A stretch of 64,000 nt of DNA from Desulfocapsa sp. GTDB lineage: Bacteria; Desulfobacterota; Desulfobulbia; Desulfobulbales; Desulfocapsaceae. The notes under the pieces were generated by a model, which ran no database searches, had not been told where the DNA came from, and saw nothing but the letters and a program-made list of their open reading frames with translations. Made by a program: the position numbers and the translations under genes. The DNA is taken from assembly GCA_013792135.1 (NCBI GenBank), contig VMSP01000155.1:1-64000 (forward strand). The letters run 5' to 3'. Of the stretch, positions 42,653 through 52,923 are shown piece by piece. Positions within the stretch are counted from its first letter, which is position 1. Every line of letters begins with the position of its first letter.

Positions 42653-44833
42653 CTACAGCCTTCTCACCGAAATCACCGATTCAAGCTGCCGCAGATGCTG
42701 TAACAGTATCTGTAAATGTTCAAGGTCGGCAACCTCCAGAGTGATCTGCAGCTCTACAATGCCTGTAGAAGTGATCCGCGTTGGGATTCCGAGAATATTG
42801 GCATCATCAGCATTGATTGCAGCACTGATGGTTGCCACAATACCCCGTCTGTTTTCCGCAGTCACCAGAATCTCCACCTGATGCTGGATGCTCTGGGCTC
42901 CAGACCAAGATACCGCTATCCAGCGCTGCGGGTCTGTGATTAATAGATTTTCGCAGCTGGCCTTATGCACGGAAATACCCCGGCCCGTAGTGATAAAGCC
43001 GAGAATAGGATCTCCCGGCACTGGATGACAACACTGGCTTATTTTCACCAGTATACCATCAATCCCATCAATACTGATAATTGAATCGCTCCCATGACCA
43101 CCGGACTTCTGTTGACCTACCATCAGAGCGGCAAGTTCCTGGGGAGTCGGTTGATTTGACTGAACCTTCTCGCCGCGAAATTCCGGAGGCTGGAGTGCCT
43201 TGATCAGAACCTGCACCGTTACAATCCCGCTCCCCACCTTTGCCAGAAGATCGTCCAGGGAATTACAACGAAGCTCCTTCAACAGCAATTTTACATGACC
43301 ACTCTTGACTATCTTTTTCAGGGTGGTCTCATACTGCTTCAGCTCCCGCTCACAGATTTCACGGCCAAGATGCAAGGCATGTTCCTTCTCCTCTCGGCGC
43401 AGCCAGGAACGAATCCTGGAACGGGCTCGGCTGGTTTTGACCAGACTTAGCCACCCTCTGCGGGGACGCTGGGTCTTGGAGGTGACAATCTCCACGATAT
43501 CACCGTTCTGCATCTGATATTTCAAAGGCACAAGACGATTATTGACTTTGGCCCCGATACAGCGATCCCCCACTTCGGTATGAATGGCATAGGCGAAATC
43601 AATGGGACAGCTCCCTAAGGGAAATCCCTTGACCGCACCACCGGGGGTCAGGGCATAAACCTCAGGCGTACCAAGCTCTCCTCGAACATTCTCAAGAAAC
43701 TCCCGTGGATCTTCAACCTCCTGCAGAGAGTTCACCAGCTTTTTCAGTTCCCGGAAGAGCTTGACATCATTGCTACCAATCTTCTGCCCTTCCTTATAAG
43801 CCCAATGCGCGGCAATACCCTCCTGGGCGATCCGGTCCATTTCCTCGGTCCGAATCTGGACCTCTATAAAATGATTATCCGGACCCACCACCGAAGTATG
43901 CATCGACTGATAGTTATTGGCCTTGGGAGCGGAGATAAAGTCCTTGATCCTGCCGGGAACGGGTGACCAGTTTTCATGCACTACCCCGAGGGCCGCATAA
44001 CACTCCTCCACCGTATTAACGATGATACGAAAGGCCACATTGTCATAGACCCGTTCAAAAGGAATCTTCTGGGCAAGAAGTTTTTTATAGATGGAATAGA
44101 TATGTTTGGGACGACCAATAATACGAAGGGGAAAAATCTTACTCAAGACAAGTTTTTCCTGCAGGATAGTAATTACCTTCTCCACATAATTCTGTCGTTC
44201 CTCATAGGAGCTCTCCAGTTTGGCACTTAACTCATTATACTCCTCAGGATGGAGATAGCGGAACGACTGATCTTCAAGCTCACGTTTTAACCAATCAATA
44301 CCCAATCTGCTGGCCAGGGGGGCGTAGAGATCCATGGTTTCACGCGCCATCTCCAGCCGATATTCGCTGTCAATCGCTTCCAGAGAACACATATCCTGGA
44401 GACGATCAGCCAACTTGACCAGAAGCACTCGGATATCTGCGGCAATGGCCAATAACATCTTACGAACATTCTCTGCCTGATTCGCTAACTGGGTATTATA
44501 GTGAACACTGGCGATGCGGGTACAACCATCAACAATATCGGCCACACTCTGACCAAATTCCTTAGCCAGTTGTTGAACAGTAACCCCCTCTTTGAGGACA
44601 CCATGCAGCAGACCGGCAATGACTGTATCCCGATCAAGATACATGGAGGCAAGGGTAGAGGCTACCTCAAGGGCGTGTTCCAAATACAGTTGACCGGAAA
44701 AATGCTTTTTGTCCGTGTGTACCTTGACAGCAAGGTCCCACGCCTTATCAATGGGCTCCAGATCAACATCGTGAAGATATCCCTTGGCAATAGTCTTCAG
44801 ACCGGTGACACTCAGCATGGATGCAGTCGTCAT
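42653..44833 (-). CDS. Rel/SpoT-family (p)ppGpp synthetase with degenerate hydrolase motif
   Basis: 726 residues in the full Rel order: HD-like domain (about 30-180), synthetase (about 225-345), TGS (about 385-445), helical region, and C-terminal ACT (about 650-726). The synthetase is intact (GRPKHIYSIYKKL; YQSMHTSVVGP; EVQIRTEEMDRIAQEG) with RIKD, an R-x-K-D loop as in bifunctional enzymes. The hydrolase HD motif, normally L-L-H-D-V-x-E-D, reads LLHGVLKEG, so the metal-binding Asp and the catalytic E-D are lost. It is predicted to make but not break (p)ppGpp. Downstream of proS by about 12 bases. Confidence 0.93.
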   Translation of the reverse strand: MTTASMLSVTGLKTIAKGYLHDVDLEPIDKAWDLAVKVHTDKKHFSGQLYLEHALEVASTLASMYLDRDTVIAGLLHGVLKEGVTVQQLAKEFGQSVADIVDGCTRIASVHYNTQLANQAENVRKMLLAIAADIRVLLVKLADRLQDMCSLEAIDSEYRLEMARETMDLYAPLASRLGIDWLKRELEDQSFRYLHPEEYNELSAKLESSYEERQNYVEKVITILQEKLVLSKIFPLRIIGRPKHIYSIYKKLLAQKIPFERVYDNVAFRIIVNTVEECYAALGVVHENWSPVPGRIKDFISAPKANNYQSMHTSVVGPDNHFIEVQIRTEEMDRIAQEGIAAHWAYKEGQKIGSNDVKLFRELKKLVNSLQEVEDPREFLENVRGELGTPEVYALTPGGAVKGFPLGSCPIDFAYAIHTEVGDRCIGAKVNNRLVPLKYQMQNGDIVEIVTSKTQRPRRGWLSLVKTSRARSRIRSWLRREEKEHALHLGREICERELKQYETTLKKIVKSGHVKLLLKELRCNSLDDLLAKVGSGIVTVQVLIKALQPPEFRGEKVQSNQPTPQELAALMVGQQKSGGHGSDSIISIDGIDGILVKISQCCHPVPGDPILGFITTGRGISVHKASCENLLITDPQRWIAVSWSGAQSIQHQVEILVTAENRRGIVATISAAINADDANILGIPTRITSTGIVELQITLEVADLEHLQILLQHLRQLESVISVRRL

Positions 44834-44845
44834 GAGATACCCGTA

Positions 44846-46594
44846 TCACTCCTGCCCTGTGCTGCCGGCTGCTGCAATCTGGTTCAGTATATATTCCACA
44901 ACCTGGGCAGGAAAAAGATCCACGGTCAGACCGTCACGACGATGACGGATCTCAACCACGTCTTCTTTGCTCAGACGAGTACCAACCGTAATCCGGAAGG
45001 GGATGCCCAGCAGGTCAGCATCCTTGAATTTGGAGCCGGGCCGCTCATCACGGTCATCAAGAAGCACCTCAACCCCTAGCGCCAGCAACTGCGAGTACAG
45101 CAACTCGGCTGATGCGGTGATCGCCGCATCCTTGAGACCAAGATTGAGGATGATCACCTGAACCGGAGCAAGGGCCAGCGGCAGGATAATCCCATTGTCA
45201 TCATGATTCTGTTCAATGGCCGCCGCGACAATACGACTGATGCCGATACCATAACAACCCATGATCAGAGGTTTCTCCTGGCCCTCATGGTCCTGAAACA
45301 GGGCACGCATGGACTCGGAATAGACCGTTCCCAGTTTAAAAATATGGCCGACCTCTATGCCCTCAATCTGACCCAACTCGCCGCCACAGAGTGGACAAGG
45401 ATCATCCGCTGCTATCTGACGCAAATCGGCAACCAGGGCCACCTCAAAATCACGACCTATGTTCACATTCTGCAGGTGGTAATTTTTTTCACCCGCACCC
45501 ACTACGAAATTACGCATGGCTACGACTTCCAGATCCGCTACCACTTGGACTTTTCCGCCATTCAGGCCAATCGGACCCAGATAACCGGTGGGCACACCGG
45601 TTATCTCAAAGACCTCTTTATCCTCGGCCAGTTCCACGTCAACGGCCTGGAGCAGGTTTTTGAGCTTCACCTCCTGTACCTCACGATCACCCCGCACCAG
45701 AACAGCCACCGGATATACCTGCTGACCATCCCCCCCAGTCACCTTATAAATCATGGCTTTAACCAGCAACTCCGGTCCAATACCTAAAAATTCACAGACT
45801 GCTGCGACCTTACGCTTGCCAGGGGTCTCAACCTTTTCAGGTTCAAGCAGGGGCTCCGTACTCTCCACAGGCCGGACCTTGATCGCCGCCTTTTCTACAT
45901 TGGCCGCATAGTCACAGTTCCGGCACACCACTAAAGTATCCTCACCGGTCTTGGCAAGAACCATAAACTCGTGGGAGAAACTGCCGCCGATGGTGCCGCT
46001 GTCAGCCTCAACCGCCCGGAACTGCAGGCCGCAACGGGTAAAGATCCGCTGATAGGCATCATACATCTTCTGATAGGCAATACCAGCCTGCTCATCATCA
46101 ACATCAAAAGAATAAGCGTCCTTCATGATAAATTCGCGGCCACGCATCAGCCCGAATCTTGGACGGATCTCGTCCCTGAACTTGCTCTGAATCTGATAGA
46201 GATTGAGCGGAAGCTGCCGATAGGAACGGACCTCGCCCCTTACCAGGTCGGTGATCACCTCTTCATGGGTCGGTCCCAGACACGATTCACGATCATGCCT
46301 ATCCTTGAATCTGAGCAGTTCGGGTCCATATTTTTCATAGCGGCCAGTCTCCCGCCACAGATCCGCAGGCTGAACCATGGGCATTAACAGTTCCTGGGCT
46401 CCGGCGCGATTCATCTCCTCACGGACGATCTTCTCCACCTTGCGGATGGCGGCCAGACCGAAAGGCAGATAGGTGTAAACACCTGCCGAAAGTTTACGAA
46501 TATACCCTGCCCTGAGCATCAGTCGGTGGCTGACCACCTCTGCCTCGGCAGGCGTTTCCTTCAGTGTTGGGACAAAAGTCTGTGAGTAACGCAT
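44846..46594 (-). CDS. proS: Prolyl-tRNA synthetase
   Basis: 582 residues, bacterial long type. Class II motif 1 region (VEKIVREEMNRAGAQELLMP), motif 2 (FRDEIRPRFGLMRGREFIMKD), the editing insertion (INS/YbaK-like, about 240-390: AVCEFLGIGPELLVKAMIY), motif 3 (MGCYGIGISRIVAAAIEQ) and an anticodon-binding domain (RDERPGSKFKDADLLGIPFR). Charges tRNA-Pro. It starts directly after the ispG stop with no gap, so the genes are coupled. Confidence 0.97.
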   Translation of the reverse strand: MRYSQTFVPTLKETPAEAEVVSHRLMLRAGYIRKLSAGVYTYLPFGLAAIRKVEKIVREEMNRAGAQELLMPMVQPADLWRETGRYEKYGPELLRFKDRHDRESCLGPTHEEVITDLVRGEVRSYRQLPLNLYQIQSKFRDEIRPRFGLMRGREFIMKDAYSFDVDDEQAGIAYQKMYDAYQRIFTRCGLQFRAVEADSGTIGGSFSHEFMVLAKTGEDTLVVCRNCDYAANVEKAAIKVRPVESTEPLLEPEKVETPGKRKVAAVCEFLGIGPELLVKAMIYKVTGGDGQQVYPVAVLVRGDREVQEVKLKNLLQAVDVELAEDKEVFEITGVPTGYLGPIGLNGGKVQVVADLEVVAMRNFVVGAGEKNYHLQNVNIGRDFEVALVADLRQIAADDPCPLCGGELGQIEGIEVGHIFKLGTVYSESMRALFQDHEGQEKPLIMGCYGIGISRIVAAAIEQNHDDNGIILPLALAPVQVIILNLGLKDAAITASAELLYSQLLALGVEVLLDDRDERPGSKFKDADLLGIPFRITVGTRLSKEDVVEIRHRRDGLTVDLFPAQVVEYILNQIAAAGSTGQE

Positions 46595-47668
46595 CTATAT
46601 CTCTTCTTCTATGAATTTTAATTCCTGGAGAAAGACCGCAAGTAGCTCTTCCTCTTTTACCTTTTTGTAAAGCTTTCCCTTCTTAAAAATAATCCCCACC
46701 CCATTGCCACCGGCAACGCCAATATCTGCTTCCTTGGCCTCACCTGGTCCATTGACCACGCAGCCCATGACCGCCACCTTGATTGGTTTCTTCATGGTCT
46801 GCACGTAGCGTTCAACGGCCTCGGCCAGGGTAAAAAGATCAATCTGGGTACGGCCGCAGGTAGGGCAGGATATAAGCTCCGGACCACGTTCCCGGATCTT
46901 GAGAGAACGCAGGAGTTCAAAACCGACCCGAATCTCTTCCACCGGATCACGGGTCAGCGAGATCCGAAAGGTGTCTCCGATCCCCTGATAAAGCAAGATG
47001 CCGAGGGCCACACTGGACTTTACGGTGCCGGCAATAAGACCACCCGCCTCTGTGACCCCAAGATGCAGGGGATAATCTGTTTTTTGGGCCAGCGCCTGAT
47101 AAGCACTCACTGTGGTCAGGGTATCGGAGGATTTGATTGAGATCTTGATTTCATAAAAGCCCAGATCTTCGAGAAGGCGGACATTACGAAGGGCACTCTC
47201 GATGAGGGCAGTGGGATTTTCCGGGGTGGGATAACCATGAATCTTGAGAAGATCCTTTTCAATGGAGCCACTGTTGACCCCCACGCGGATTGGAACCTGA
47301 TGGATCTTGGCGGCACCCACAACCCGGGCCAGTTTTTCCGGGCCGCCAAGGTTACCAGGATTAATGCGGATAGCCTGAGCACCATTTTCCATGGCAGCCA
47401 CGGCCAGACGATGATCAAAGTGAATATCGGCGATCAAGGGGATGGAGATCGCCGCACGAATTTTGGAAAGGGCTGCAGCAGCCTCAAGATCAAGGACGGC
47501 GACTCGGATCAACTCACAGCCCGCCTTCTCGAGTGCATGGATCTGAGCCACGGTCGCGGCAACATCCCTGGTATCGGTGTTAGTCATGGACTGCACCGTA
47601 ATGGGACTACCTCCGCCCACCGGCACATTGCCAATCACTATTTTCCTGGTTTGCCGCCGCAAAATCAT
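46595..47668 (-). CDS. ispG: 4-hydroxy-3-methylbut-2-en-1-yl diphosphate synthase IspG (GcpE)
   Basis: 357 residues. TIM barrel start VPVGGGSPITVQSMTNTDT, ADIHFDHRLAVAAME, and RINPGNLGG. C-terminal [4Fe-4S] ligands in ISCPTCGRT and VMGCVVNGPGEA. Reductive dehydration of MEcPP to HMBPP in the MEP isoprenoid route; electrons from ferredoxin or flavodoxin. With dxr and uppS nearby, it links isoprenoid and cell-wall carrier synthesis. Confidence 0.97.
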   Translation of the reverse strand: MILRRQTRKIVIGNVPVGGGSPITVQSMTNTDTRDVAATVAQIHALEKAGCELIRVAVLDLEAAAALSKIRAAISIPLIADIHFDHRLAVAAMENGAQAIRINPGNLGGPEKLARVVGAAKIHQVPIRVGVNSGSIEKDLLKIHGYPTPENPTALIESALRNVRLLEDLGFYEIKISIKSSDTLTTVSAYQALAQKTDYPLHLGVTEAGGLIAGTVKSSVALGILLYQGIGDTFRISLTRDPVEEIRVGFELLRSLKIRERGPELISCPTCGRTQIDLFTLAEAVERYVQTMKKPIKVAVMGCVVNGPGEAKEADIGVAGGNGVGIIFKKGKLYKKVKEEELLAVFLQELKFIEEEI

Positions 47669-47811
47669 GGGTCTGTCCTCTGTTGCTTATGCTTCTTCAA
47701 CAAAAACATTCATGGTGTGATCTCTGCAATCCCGCTAATTTCTCCCGCAAAGCGCAAAAAGCCGACCAAGGAGAGTTTAGTGTCGCCCGCTCCAGGAAAG
47801 ATAAAATGGAC

Positions 47812-47859
47812 ATACTCGCCGAGACAAAAAAAATATTTTTTCTGTGTCTCGGCGAGTAT
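47812..47859. repeat. 15-bp perfect hairpin between tsaB and ispG
   Basis: ATACTCGCCGAGACA and its exact reverse complement TGTCTCGGCGAGTAT flank an 18-base A/T loop, 15 bases after the tsaB stop on the - strand. No U-run follows, so it may act on mRNA stability or as a processing site. Confidence 0.6.
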
Positions 47860-47873
47860 CCAATCATTCTCAG

Positions 47874-48701
47874 CTATCTCGTAACGGCTCCCAGACTCAA
47901 CTCCGCGTCCGAGGCCCGCACATACAAAGGCGCTGCGCTGTCAGGATCCAGGCACTGATCCTGTTGCAGCATCTCACCTGCCAGCAGCCCCAGGGCGCTG
48001 GCGCACGGATAATGCAACGTCCTTGGGGCACTTGCAAATCGGGTGCCGAGGGCCTCCTGCCATAATTCTCCATAGAGCATGACGGCATCTCCAACAAATA
48101 ACACGGGTTGCTGAATTTCCTCTGCCAGTCTCTGGGGGCTGAGCACCCGAATCGTACCATCCCGGCGTGGAATCCCCTCAATATCGTATCGATAAAAACA
48201 AGTATAAACCTCTTTTTTCCTGGCGTCCAGTACAGCACAAATCAACCGCTCGCCGCTACAGTTCAGGGCCAGGGCATCAAGGGTCGATACTCCTAGCAAG
48301 GGCTTCTGGGTGGCCGTGATCAGTCCCTTGGCCGTCGCCATTCCTATACGCAATCCGGTAAAGCTCCCAGGACCAAGACTAACGGCAAGGCCGTCCACAT
48401 TCTGCCACTCTGTTCCGCTCTCGTTAAACAGCCAGTCTATTGCCGTAAGCAGACGCCGGGAATGAGTCACATTACTGTTCAAGGAGAGGGAAGCCACCAC
48501 TTGTCCTCCGACCACACTACCACGCGTCAAGGCCACCGCACTGCAACTGCTGGCAGTATCAATGGCCAGGATTAAAGGCAAGGGTCTATCTTCATCCTGG
48601 CAGAGAGCGCTCGACACAAGGCCGTACTTGGCCTGCGGTCGCTCCTGTGCCGTCCTTGGCACCTGCGACACAGGGCCGTCCTTAGCCTGCGCACCGTTCA
48701 T
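47874..48701 (-). CDS. tsaB: tRNA threonylcarbamoyladenosine biosynthesis protein TsaB, with N-terminal extension
   Basis: 275 residues. ASKHA-fold core from about residue 42: LILAIDTASSCSAVAL, then LAVSLGPGSFTGLRIGMATA and PLLGVSTLDALA. It partners TsaD/TsaE in t6A formation on ANN-decoding tRNAs. The first 40 residues are extra and derive partly from a direct DNA repeat (CACARGGCCGTMCTTRGCCTGCG, twice within about 80 bases). The start at 48701 overlaps the rseP stop (ATGA), supporting translation of the extension. The C-terminus ends GAVTR over DNA resembling the dispersed CCGTTACGA repeat. Confidence 0.9.
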   Translation of the reverse strand: MNGAQAKDGPVSQVPRTAQERPQAKYGLVSSALCQDEDRPLPLILAIDTASSCSAVALTRGSVVGGQVVASLSLNSNVTHSRRLLTAIDWLFNESGTEWQNVDGLAVSLGPGSFTGLRIGMATAKGLITATQKPLLGVSTLDALALNCSGERLICAVLDARKKEVYTCFYRYDIEGIPRRDGTIRVLSPQRLAEEIQQPVLFVGDAVMLYGELWQEALGTRFASAPRTLHYPCASALGLLAGEMLQQDQCLDPDSAAPLYVRASDAELSLGAVTR

Positions 48702-49774
48702 TTGGTAAAGATCCTGACCAAATCATTATAAAAGACAAAGAGCATGAGCGAACCGAGCAGAGCCATGCCAACCTGCTGGGCAACAATCTGCACCCGCTCG
48801 GACAAAGGCCTGCGCCGTACCGCCTCAACACCTAAGAATACGAGATGGCCGCCATCAAGCACAGGTATGGGCAGCAGGTTCAAGATACCGAGGTTGACAC
48901 TAAGCAATGCTATAAAATAGACAAGGTGAATCCAGCCCGCCGCCATCTGCTGCCCAGCCAACTGAGCAATAAGGATAGGGCCCCCCAGTTCCGACATGGG
49001 TACCACCCGCTGAACAAGCTTCACAAAGCCCATGACGGTCAACGAGATATACATCCAGGTCTGAGCGCATGCCTCCTGGATAGCCCTAATCACACCCACC
49101 TTTTCATAGACCAGGGCCTCGGCCTTCATAACCCCGATCATATAGCGTTTTTCGGTTACCTCGCCAAAGACGTTTTTCACGCTGTCAATGGCGGGGGTCA
49201 CGACGACAGTGACCTGCTCAGTACCTCGTTTGATCTGCAAGGTCAGAGGCTTTCCTTCGCTATCCTTGACACTGTTGAGGATAGAAAGCCATTCAATGAC
49301 GGGGATACCATTGATCTGTTCAATGGTATCCCCGACCAGAAGACCCGCTTCGGCCGCAGGTGACTTTTCGCTCACCTGGCCAATGGTGGTTGTATCCTGG
49401 GAGTCAGGAACGCCGATGGCAATAAAAAGGCCACAAAAGAGGACCAACGCAAACACAAGGTTAAAAACCGGGCCGGCCAGGACAATAAAAAAACGTTTCC
49501 ACACCGATTTATGGGCAAAAGAGCTACACTGATCCTCAGTTTCGACCTCCTGCTCATCTGGATTTTCACCCAACATCTTTACATATCCACCAAGGGGAAA
49601 GGCGCTGATCAAATATTCCGTTTCACCAACCGTTCTGCCAAATATTTTTGGACCAAAACCCAAAGAAAACTTCAGTACCTTTACCTTAAACAACTTGGCA
49701 AAGAGAAAATGGCCCAGCTCATGAACAAAAATAAGAAGGCCAAGGACAATAATAAAAGAAACCACAGTATTCAT
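48698..49774 (-). CDS. rseP: Site-2 protease RseP
   Basis: 358 residues. Zinc site FVHELGHFLFAKLF (HExxH) in the first helix, one PDZ domain (about 120-200: EKSPAAEAGLLVGDTIEQIN), and the second zinc-ligand region NLLPIPVLDGGH. Four membrane helices. Intramembrane metalloprotease that cleaves anti-sigma factors and signal-peptide remnants. Only one PDZ, as usual outside gammaproteobacteria. Coupled to tsaB by a 4-base overlap. Confidence 0.95.
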   Translation of the reverse strand: MNTVVSFIIVLGLLIFVHELGHFLFAKLFKVKVLKFSLGFGPKIFGRTVGETEYLISAFPLGGYVKMLGENPDEQEVETEDQCSSFAHKSVWKRFFIVLAGPVFNLVFALVLFCGLFIAIGVPDSQDTTTIGQVSEKSPAAEAGLLVGDTIEQINGIPVIEWLSILNSVKDSEGKPLTLQIKRGTEQVTVVVTPAIDSVKNVFGEVTEKRYMIGVMKAEALVYEKVGVIRAIQEACAQTWMYISLTVMGFVKLVQRVVPMSELGGPILIAQLAGQQMAAGWIHLVYFIALLSVNLGILNLLPIPVLDGGHLVFLGVEAVRRRPLSERVQIVAQQVGMALLGSLMLFVFYNDLVRIFTK

Positions 49775-50004
49775 TTCAGGGAAAATTCCTCATTGGGAGA
49801 ATAGGGAGAATGCGTGACTGCCTAACGGTTAACAATTGCTTGCCCAAATTCCACGCAATACATATAGGCAGCTACGACAATGCAAAATGTACTTAACACT
49901 TTAATCATTATTGAAAAATTCAACAGTAACTTCCCCGTTAAATTTTATTTTCCTTGTTTAAGATAACGCAACCATCCATGAACTTAAGACTGATTATAAA
50001 CAGC

Positions 50005-51165
50005 TTATGCCATCCCAGCAATAAGGCGTTCAGCCTCAAATCGTGCACTGGCATCTGCAGCCAAGATATCCTCTAGAGAATCTTCGCTCCCACTCTGCAC
50101 CTTCTCCAAAACTATGGAAACAGTTTCAACAATACCAGGGAAAGTGAGCCTGCCCCCAAGAAAAGCCTCTACCGCCACTTCATTGGCAGCATTGAGGACC
50201 GCAGGCATCACTCCTCCTTGTCGAAGGGCATGGAAGGCCAGGGACAGGGCCGGGAAACGGTCATAGTCAGGCTCAAAAAATTGCAGATTACCGCACTGAG
50301 AGAGCTGGAGAGGTTTGAGGGCCAAGGGCAGTCGTTTGGGATAGGAAAGGGCGTAGGCTATAGGGATGCGCATGTCAGGAATCCCCAATTGGGCCACTAC
50401 TGATCCATCCTGAAATTCCACCAGGGAATGCACAATGGACTGCGGATGGACCACTACCTCAATGGAATCAACCGAAACATCAAAGAGCCATCTGGCCTCA
50501 ATCACTTCAAGCCCTTTATTCATGAGGGTTGCAGAGTCAATAGAGATCTTCCGTCCCATACTCCAGTTTGGATGGGCCAGAGCCTGATCCGGAGTTACCT
50601 CTTGCAGATCCTCTGCTTTTTTGCCCAGGAACGGACCGCCGGAGGCAGTAAGGATAATCTTGGCCACATCCTCCTTGCGCCCAGCCTCCAGCGCCTGAAA
50701 AATGGCACTATGCTCCGAATCCACAGGCAACAGCTGAATGCCCTTGCGCCGGGCAGCAGACATAACCAGTTTGCCGGCCATGACCAGAGTTTCCTTATTG
50801 GCAAGCCCAATATCCTTCCCAGCCTCAATGGCCGCAAGGGTCGGCAACAATCCAGCTGCACCGACAATGGCCGAGACGGTCATGGCAGCAGAGTCCAAAG
50901 ATGCCACCTGAATGTTCCCCTTAGTTCCCCAGACAATCCGGCCATGGTAGCTCTCAGGCAGAAGGGCCTTCAACTGATCGGCATGTTCTTCATCGAGCAC
51001 GGAAAGCAGTTCAGGGGAGAACTCAAGGGCCTGCTGACTTAACAGATCAACATTCCTCCCTGCGGCAAGCCCGGCTATAGCGTACTGGCTTGGAAACTTC
51101 CTGACCACATCAAGTACCCCTTTGCCTATAGAGCCAGTCGATCCTAAGAGAGCAAGATATTTCAT
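50005..51165 (-). CDS. dxr: 1-deoxy-D-xylulose-5-phosphate reductoisomerase
   Basis: 386 residues. NADPH loop [16 protein letters not shown] at the N-terminus, [25 protein letters not shown] (metal-binding Asp/Glu), [20 protein letters not shown] and [14 protein letters not shown]. First committed step of the MEP pathway. Its start overlaps the cdsA stop by 4 bases. A 230-base gap without features precedes rseP. Confidence 0.97.
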   Translation of the reverse strand: MKYLALLGSTGSIGKGVLDVVRKFPSQYAIAGLAAGRNVDLLSQQALEFSPELLSVLDEEHADQLKALLPESYHGRIVWGTKGNIQVASLDSAAMTVSAIVGAAGLLPTLAAIEAGKDIGLANKETLVMAGKLVMSAARRKGIQLLPVDSEHSAIFQALEAGRKEDVAKIILTASGGPFLGKKAEDLQEVTPDQALAHPNWSMGRKISIDSATLMNKGLEVIEARWLFDVSVDSIEVVVHPQSIVHSLVEFQDGSVVAQLGIPDMRIPIAYALSYPKRLPLALKPLQLSQCGNLQFFEPDYDRFPALSLAFHALRQGGVMPAVLNAANEVAVEAFLGGRLTFPGIVETVSIVLEKVQSGSEDSLEDILAADASARFEAERLIAGMA

Positions 51166-51974
51166 GGGGCCACCACAGAGGAACTCTGATAAAAAACCAA
51201 CAGATAATAGAAAACGGGACCGGCAAACAGCAAAGAATCCACCCGATCCAGGACACCGCCATGCCCGCCTAAGAGAGTCCCGGAGTCTTTGGTTCCAGTT
51301 GCCCTTTTAATAATTGACTCGGTAAGATCACCGACAATTCCAATACCGGCCAGAAGGATCGCTGCGGGTATCAAGAAGAACAAACTCACCTGCAAGCGCA
51401 GAAGTATGGCCACAAGCACAGCCACGGCAACACCGGCAACAAGACCACCAATGGCCCCTTCAATAGTTTTTTTAGGACTTACCAACGGACAAAGTTTATG
51501 TTTTCCCAGGGCACGCCCGCAATAATAGGCCCCGGAATCCGATCCTGCCGTAATGGCAGTAAGCACCAAAATCCAACTACTGCCCTCCGGCAATAGGTAG
51601 AGCAGCAACAGATGGGCCGCCAGAAACCCGACATAGGTCACACCAAAGAAGGCACGGCTAAAAAACAGCAACGGATCTTGCAGCTGGCTGTAATAATAAA
51701 GGATATAGAAACTCAGAAGAAGAATCGACAGGAGAAGGCCGCCTGTGATCCCTAGAGAAGGAACATAAGCAACGCTCAAAGAAGGAAGGAGTGCAAGTAT
51801 TGCCAAAAAAATACGAAAAGTTCTATCCTTCTCGGGAAAAGCCATCCTGGCATATTCCTGCGCACCAATCCAGATTACCAGGGCCATTACCAGAAAGAAT
51901 GGCAGAAAGGAACCATAAAGGAGCAGGAGCAACCAACAGGCGACAAGGGCCAGACCAGGAATCAATCGATTCAT
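51162..51974 (-). CDS. cdsA: Phosphatidate cytidylyltransferase CdsA
   Basis: 270 residues, about eight membrane helices. CDP-alcohol signature near the C-terminus: [22 protein letters not shown] followed by [18 protein letters not shown] (Asp residues for Mg2+). Also [20 protein letters not shown] and [12 protein letters not shown]. Makes CDP-diacylglycerol for phospholipid synthesis at the inner membrane. Confidence 0.96.
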   Translation of the reverse strand: MNRLIPGLALVACWLLLLLYGSFLPFFLVMALVIWIGAQEYARMAFPEKDRTFRIFLAILALLPSLSVAYVPSLGITGGLLLSILLLSFYILYYYSQLQDPLLFFSRAFFGVTYVGFLAAHLLLLYLLPEGSSWILVLTAITAGSDSGAYYCGRALGKHKLCPLVSPKKTIEGAIGGLVAGVAVAVLVAILLRLQVSLFFLIPAAILLAGIGIVGDLTESIIKRATGTKDSGTLLGGHGGVLDRVDSLLFAGPVFYYLLVFYQSSSVVAP

Positions 51975-52053
51975 ATTTTTTTATAAAAGCACAATACCAG
52001 ATAATCCAGACAGTACTTTCATCCTGTAATGTACCGGAAAGCCGATACGGCTG

Positions 52054-52800
52054 TTAATCATTATTCAACTGGGAACTGATCCTGCCAAAACGTCGCTCTC
52101 GCTGCTGGAAGTCGGCAATGGCCTGCAGAAAAGCAGCAGACCGAAAATCCGGCCACATCACATCGGTAAAATGAATTTCGCTATACGATACCTGCCAGAG
52201 GAGGAAATTTGACAACCTGGCTTCTCCACCTGTACGAATCAAAAGATCAGGATCAACCATCCCTGCCGTATCCAGATAATTACTGATCAGCTCCTCATCA
52301 ATATTCTCAGTACTGAGATTTCCTGCTGCACAGGCCGCCGCTATCTTACGCACCGCTCTGGTCAACTCCGATCGCGACCCGTAACTGAGGGCAAGATTCA
52401 GAACCAGTTTATTGTTGAGAGCTGTCTCAGTTTTAGCATGCTCCAGAACTTCTTGCACTTCCACCGGCAGACGTCCCAGCTCACCAATACAGGTGAAACG
52501 AATATTTTTCTGTAACATCCTGGAAAGTTCAGTCTGCACATAATTCTTCAAAAAAGACATCAGGCCACTTACTTCACTGGCAGGTCGTTTCCAATTTTCT
52601 GAAGAAAAAGCATACAGGGTCAAAATCTCAACCCCAATTTCCCGAGCTGCCTCCACCACCTCCCGAACCGAATCGACCCCAGCCTTATGCCCCAAAAGAC
52701 GGGGTTGATGTCGCCGCTGAGCCCAACGGCCGTTCCCATCCATAATAATGGCCACATGACGAGGAATGCGTGCGGGATCAATAAGGGGATTTTGAGACAT
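52054..52800 (-). CDS. uppS: Undecaprenyl diphosphate synthase
   Basis: 248 residues. cis-Prenyltransferase motifs: HVAIIMDGNGRWAQRRHQPR (catalytic Asp and Arg, P-loop), LTLYAFSSENWKRP, and DLLIRTGGEARLSNFLLWQ with YSEIHFTDVMWPDF at the C-terminal dimer site. Elongates farnesyl diphosphate to C55-PP, the carrier used by the arn and cell-wall enzymes. Upstream gap to frr carries dispersed repeats. Confidence 0.97.
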   Translation of the reverse strand: MSQNPLIDPARIPRHVAIIMDGNGRWAQRRHQPRLLGHKAGVDSVREVVEAAREIGVEILTLYAFSSENWKRPASEVSGLMSFLKNYVQTELSRMLQKNIRFTCIGELGRLPVEVQEVLEHAKTETALNNKLVLNLALSYGSRSELTRAVRKIAAACAAGNLSTENIDEELISNYLDTAGMVDPDLLIRTGGEARLSNFLLWQVSYSEIHFTDVMWPDFRSAAFLQAIADFQQRERRFGRISSQLNND

Positions 52801-52923
52801 AAGAAGTAGAAGACCTTAAAAGGCAAAGATGTCGGCAAAAGAGATCATTATTATTTATTTCTGCCATTCAATAATCAAGTGATTAAGCCGCTAAAAAAAT
52901 AACATTAACATTAAATAAACAGG

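Noticed and set aside
47812-47859. Hairpin as tsaB terminator
   Set aside because: No U-tract follows on the - strand and ispG continues downstream.
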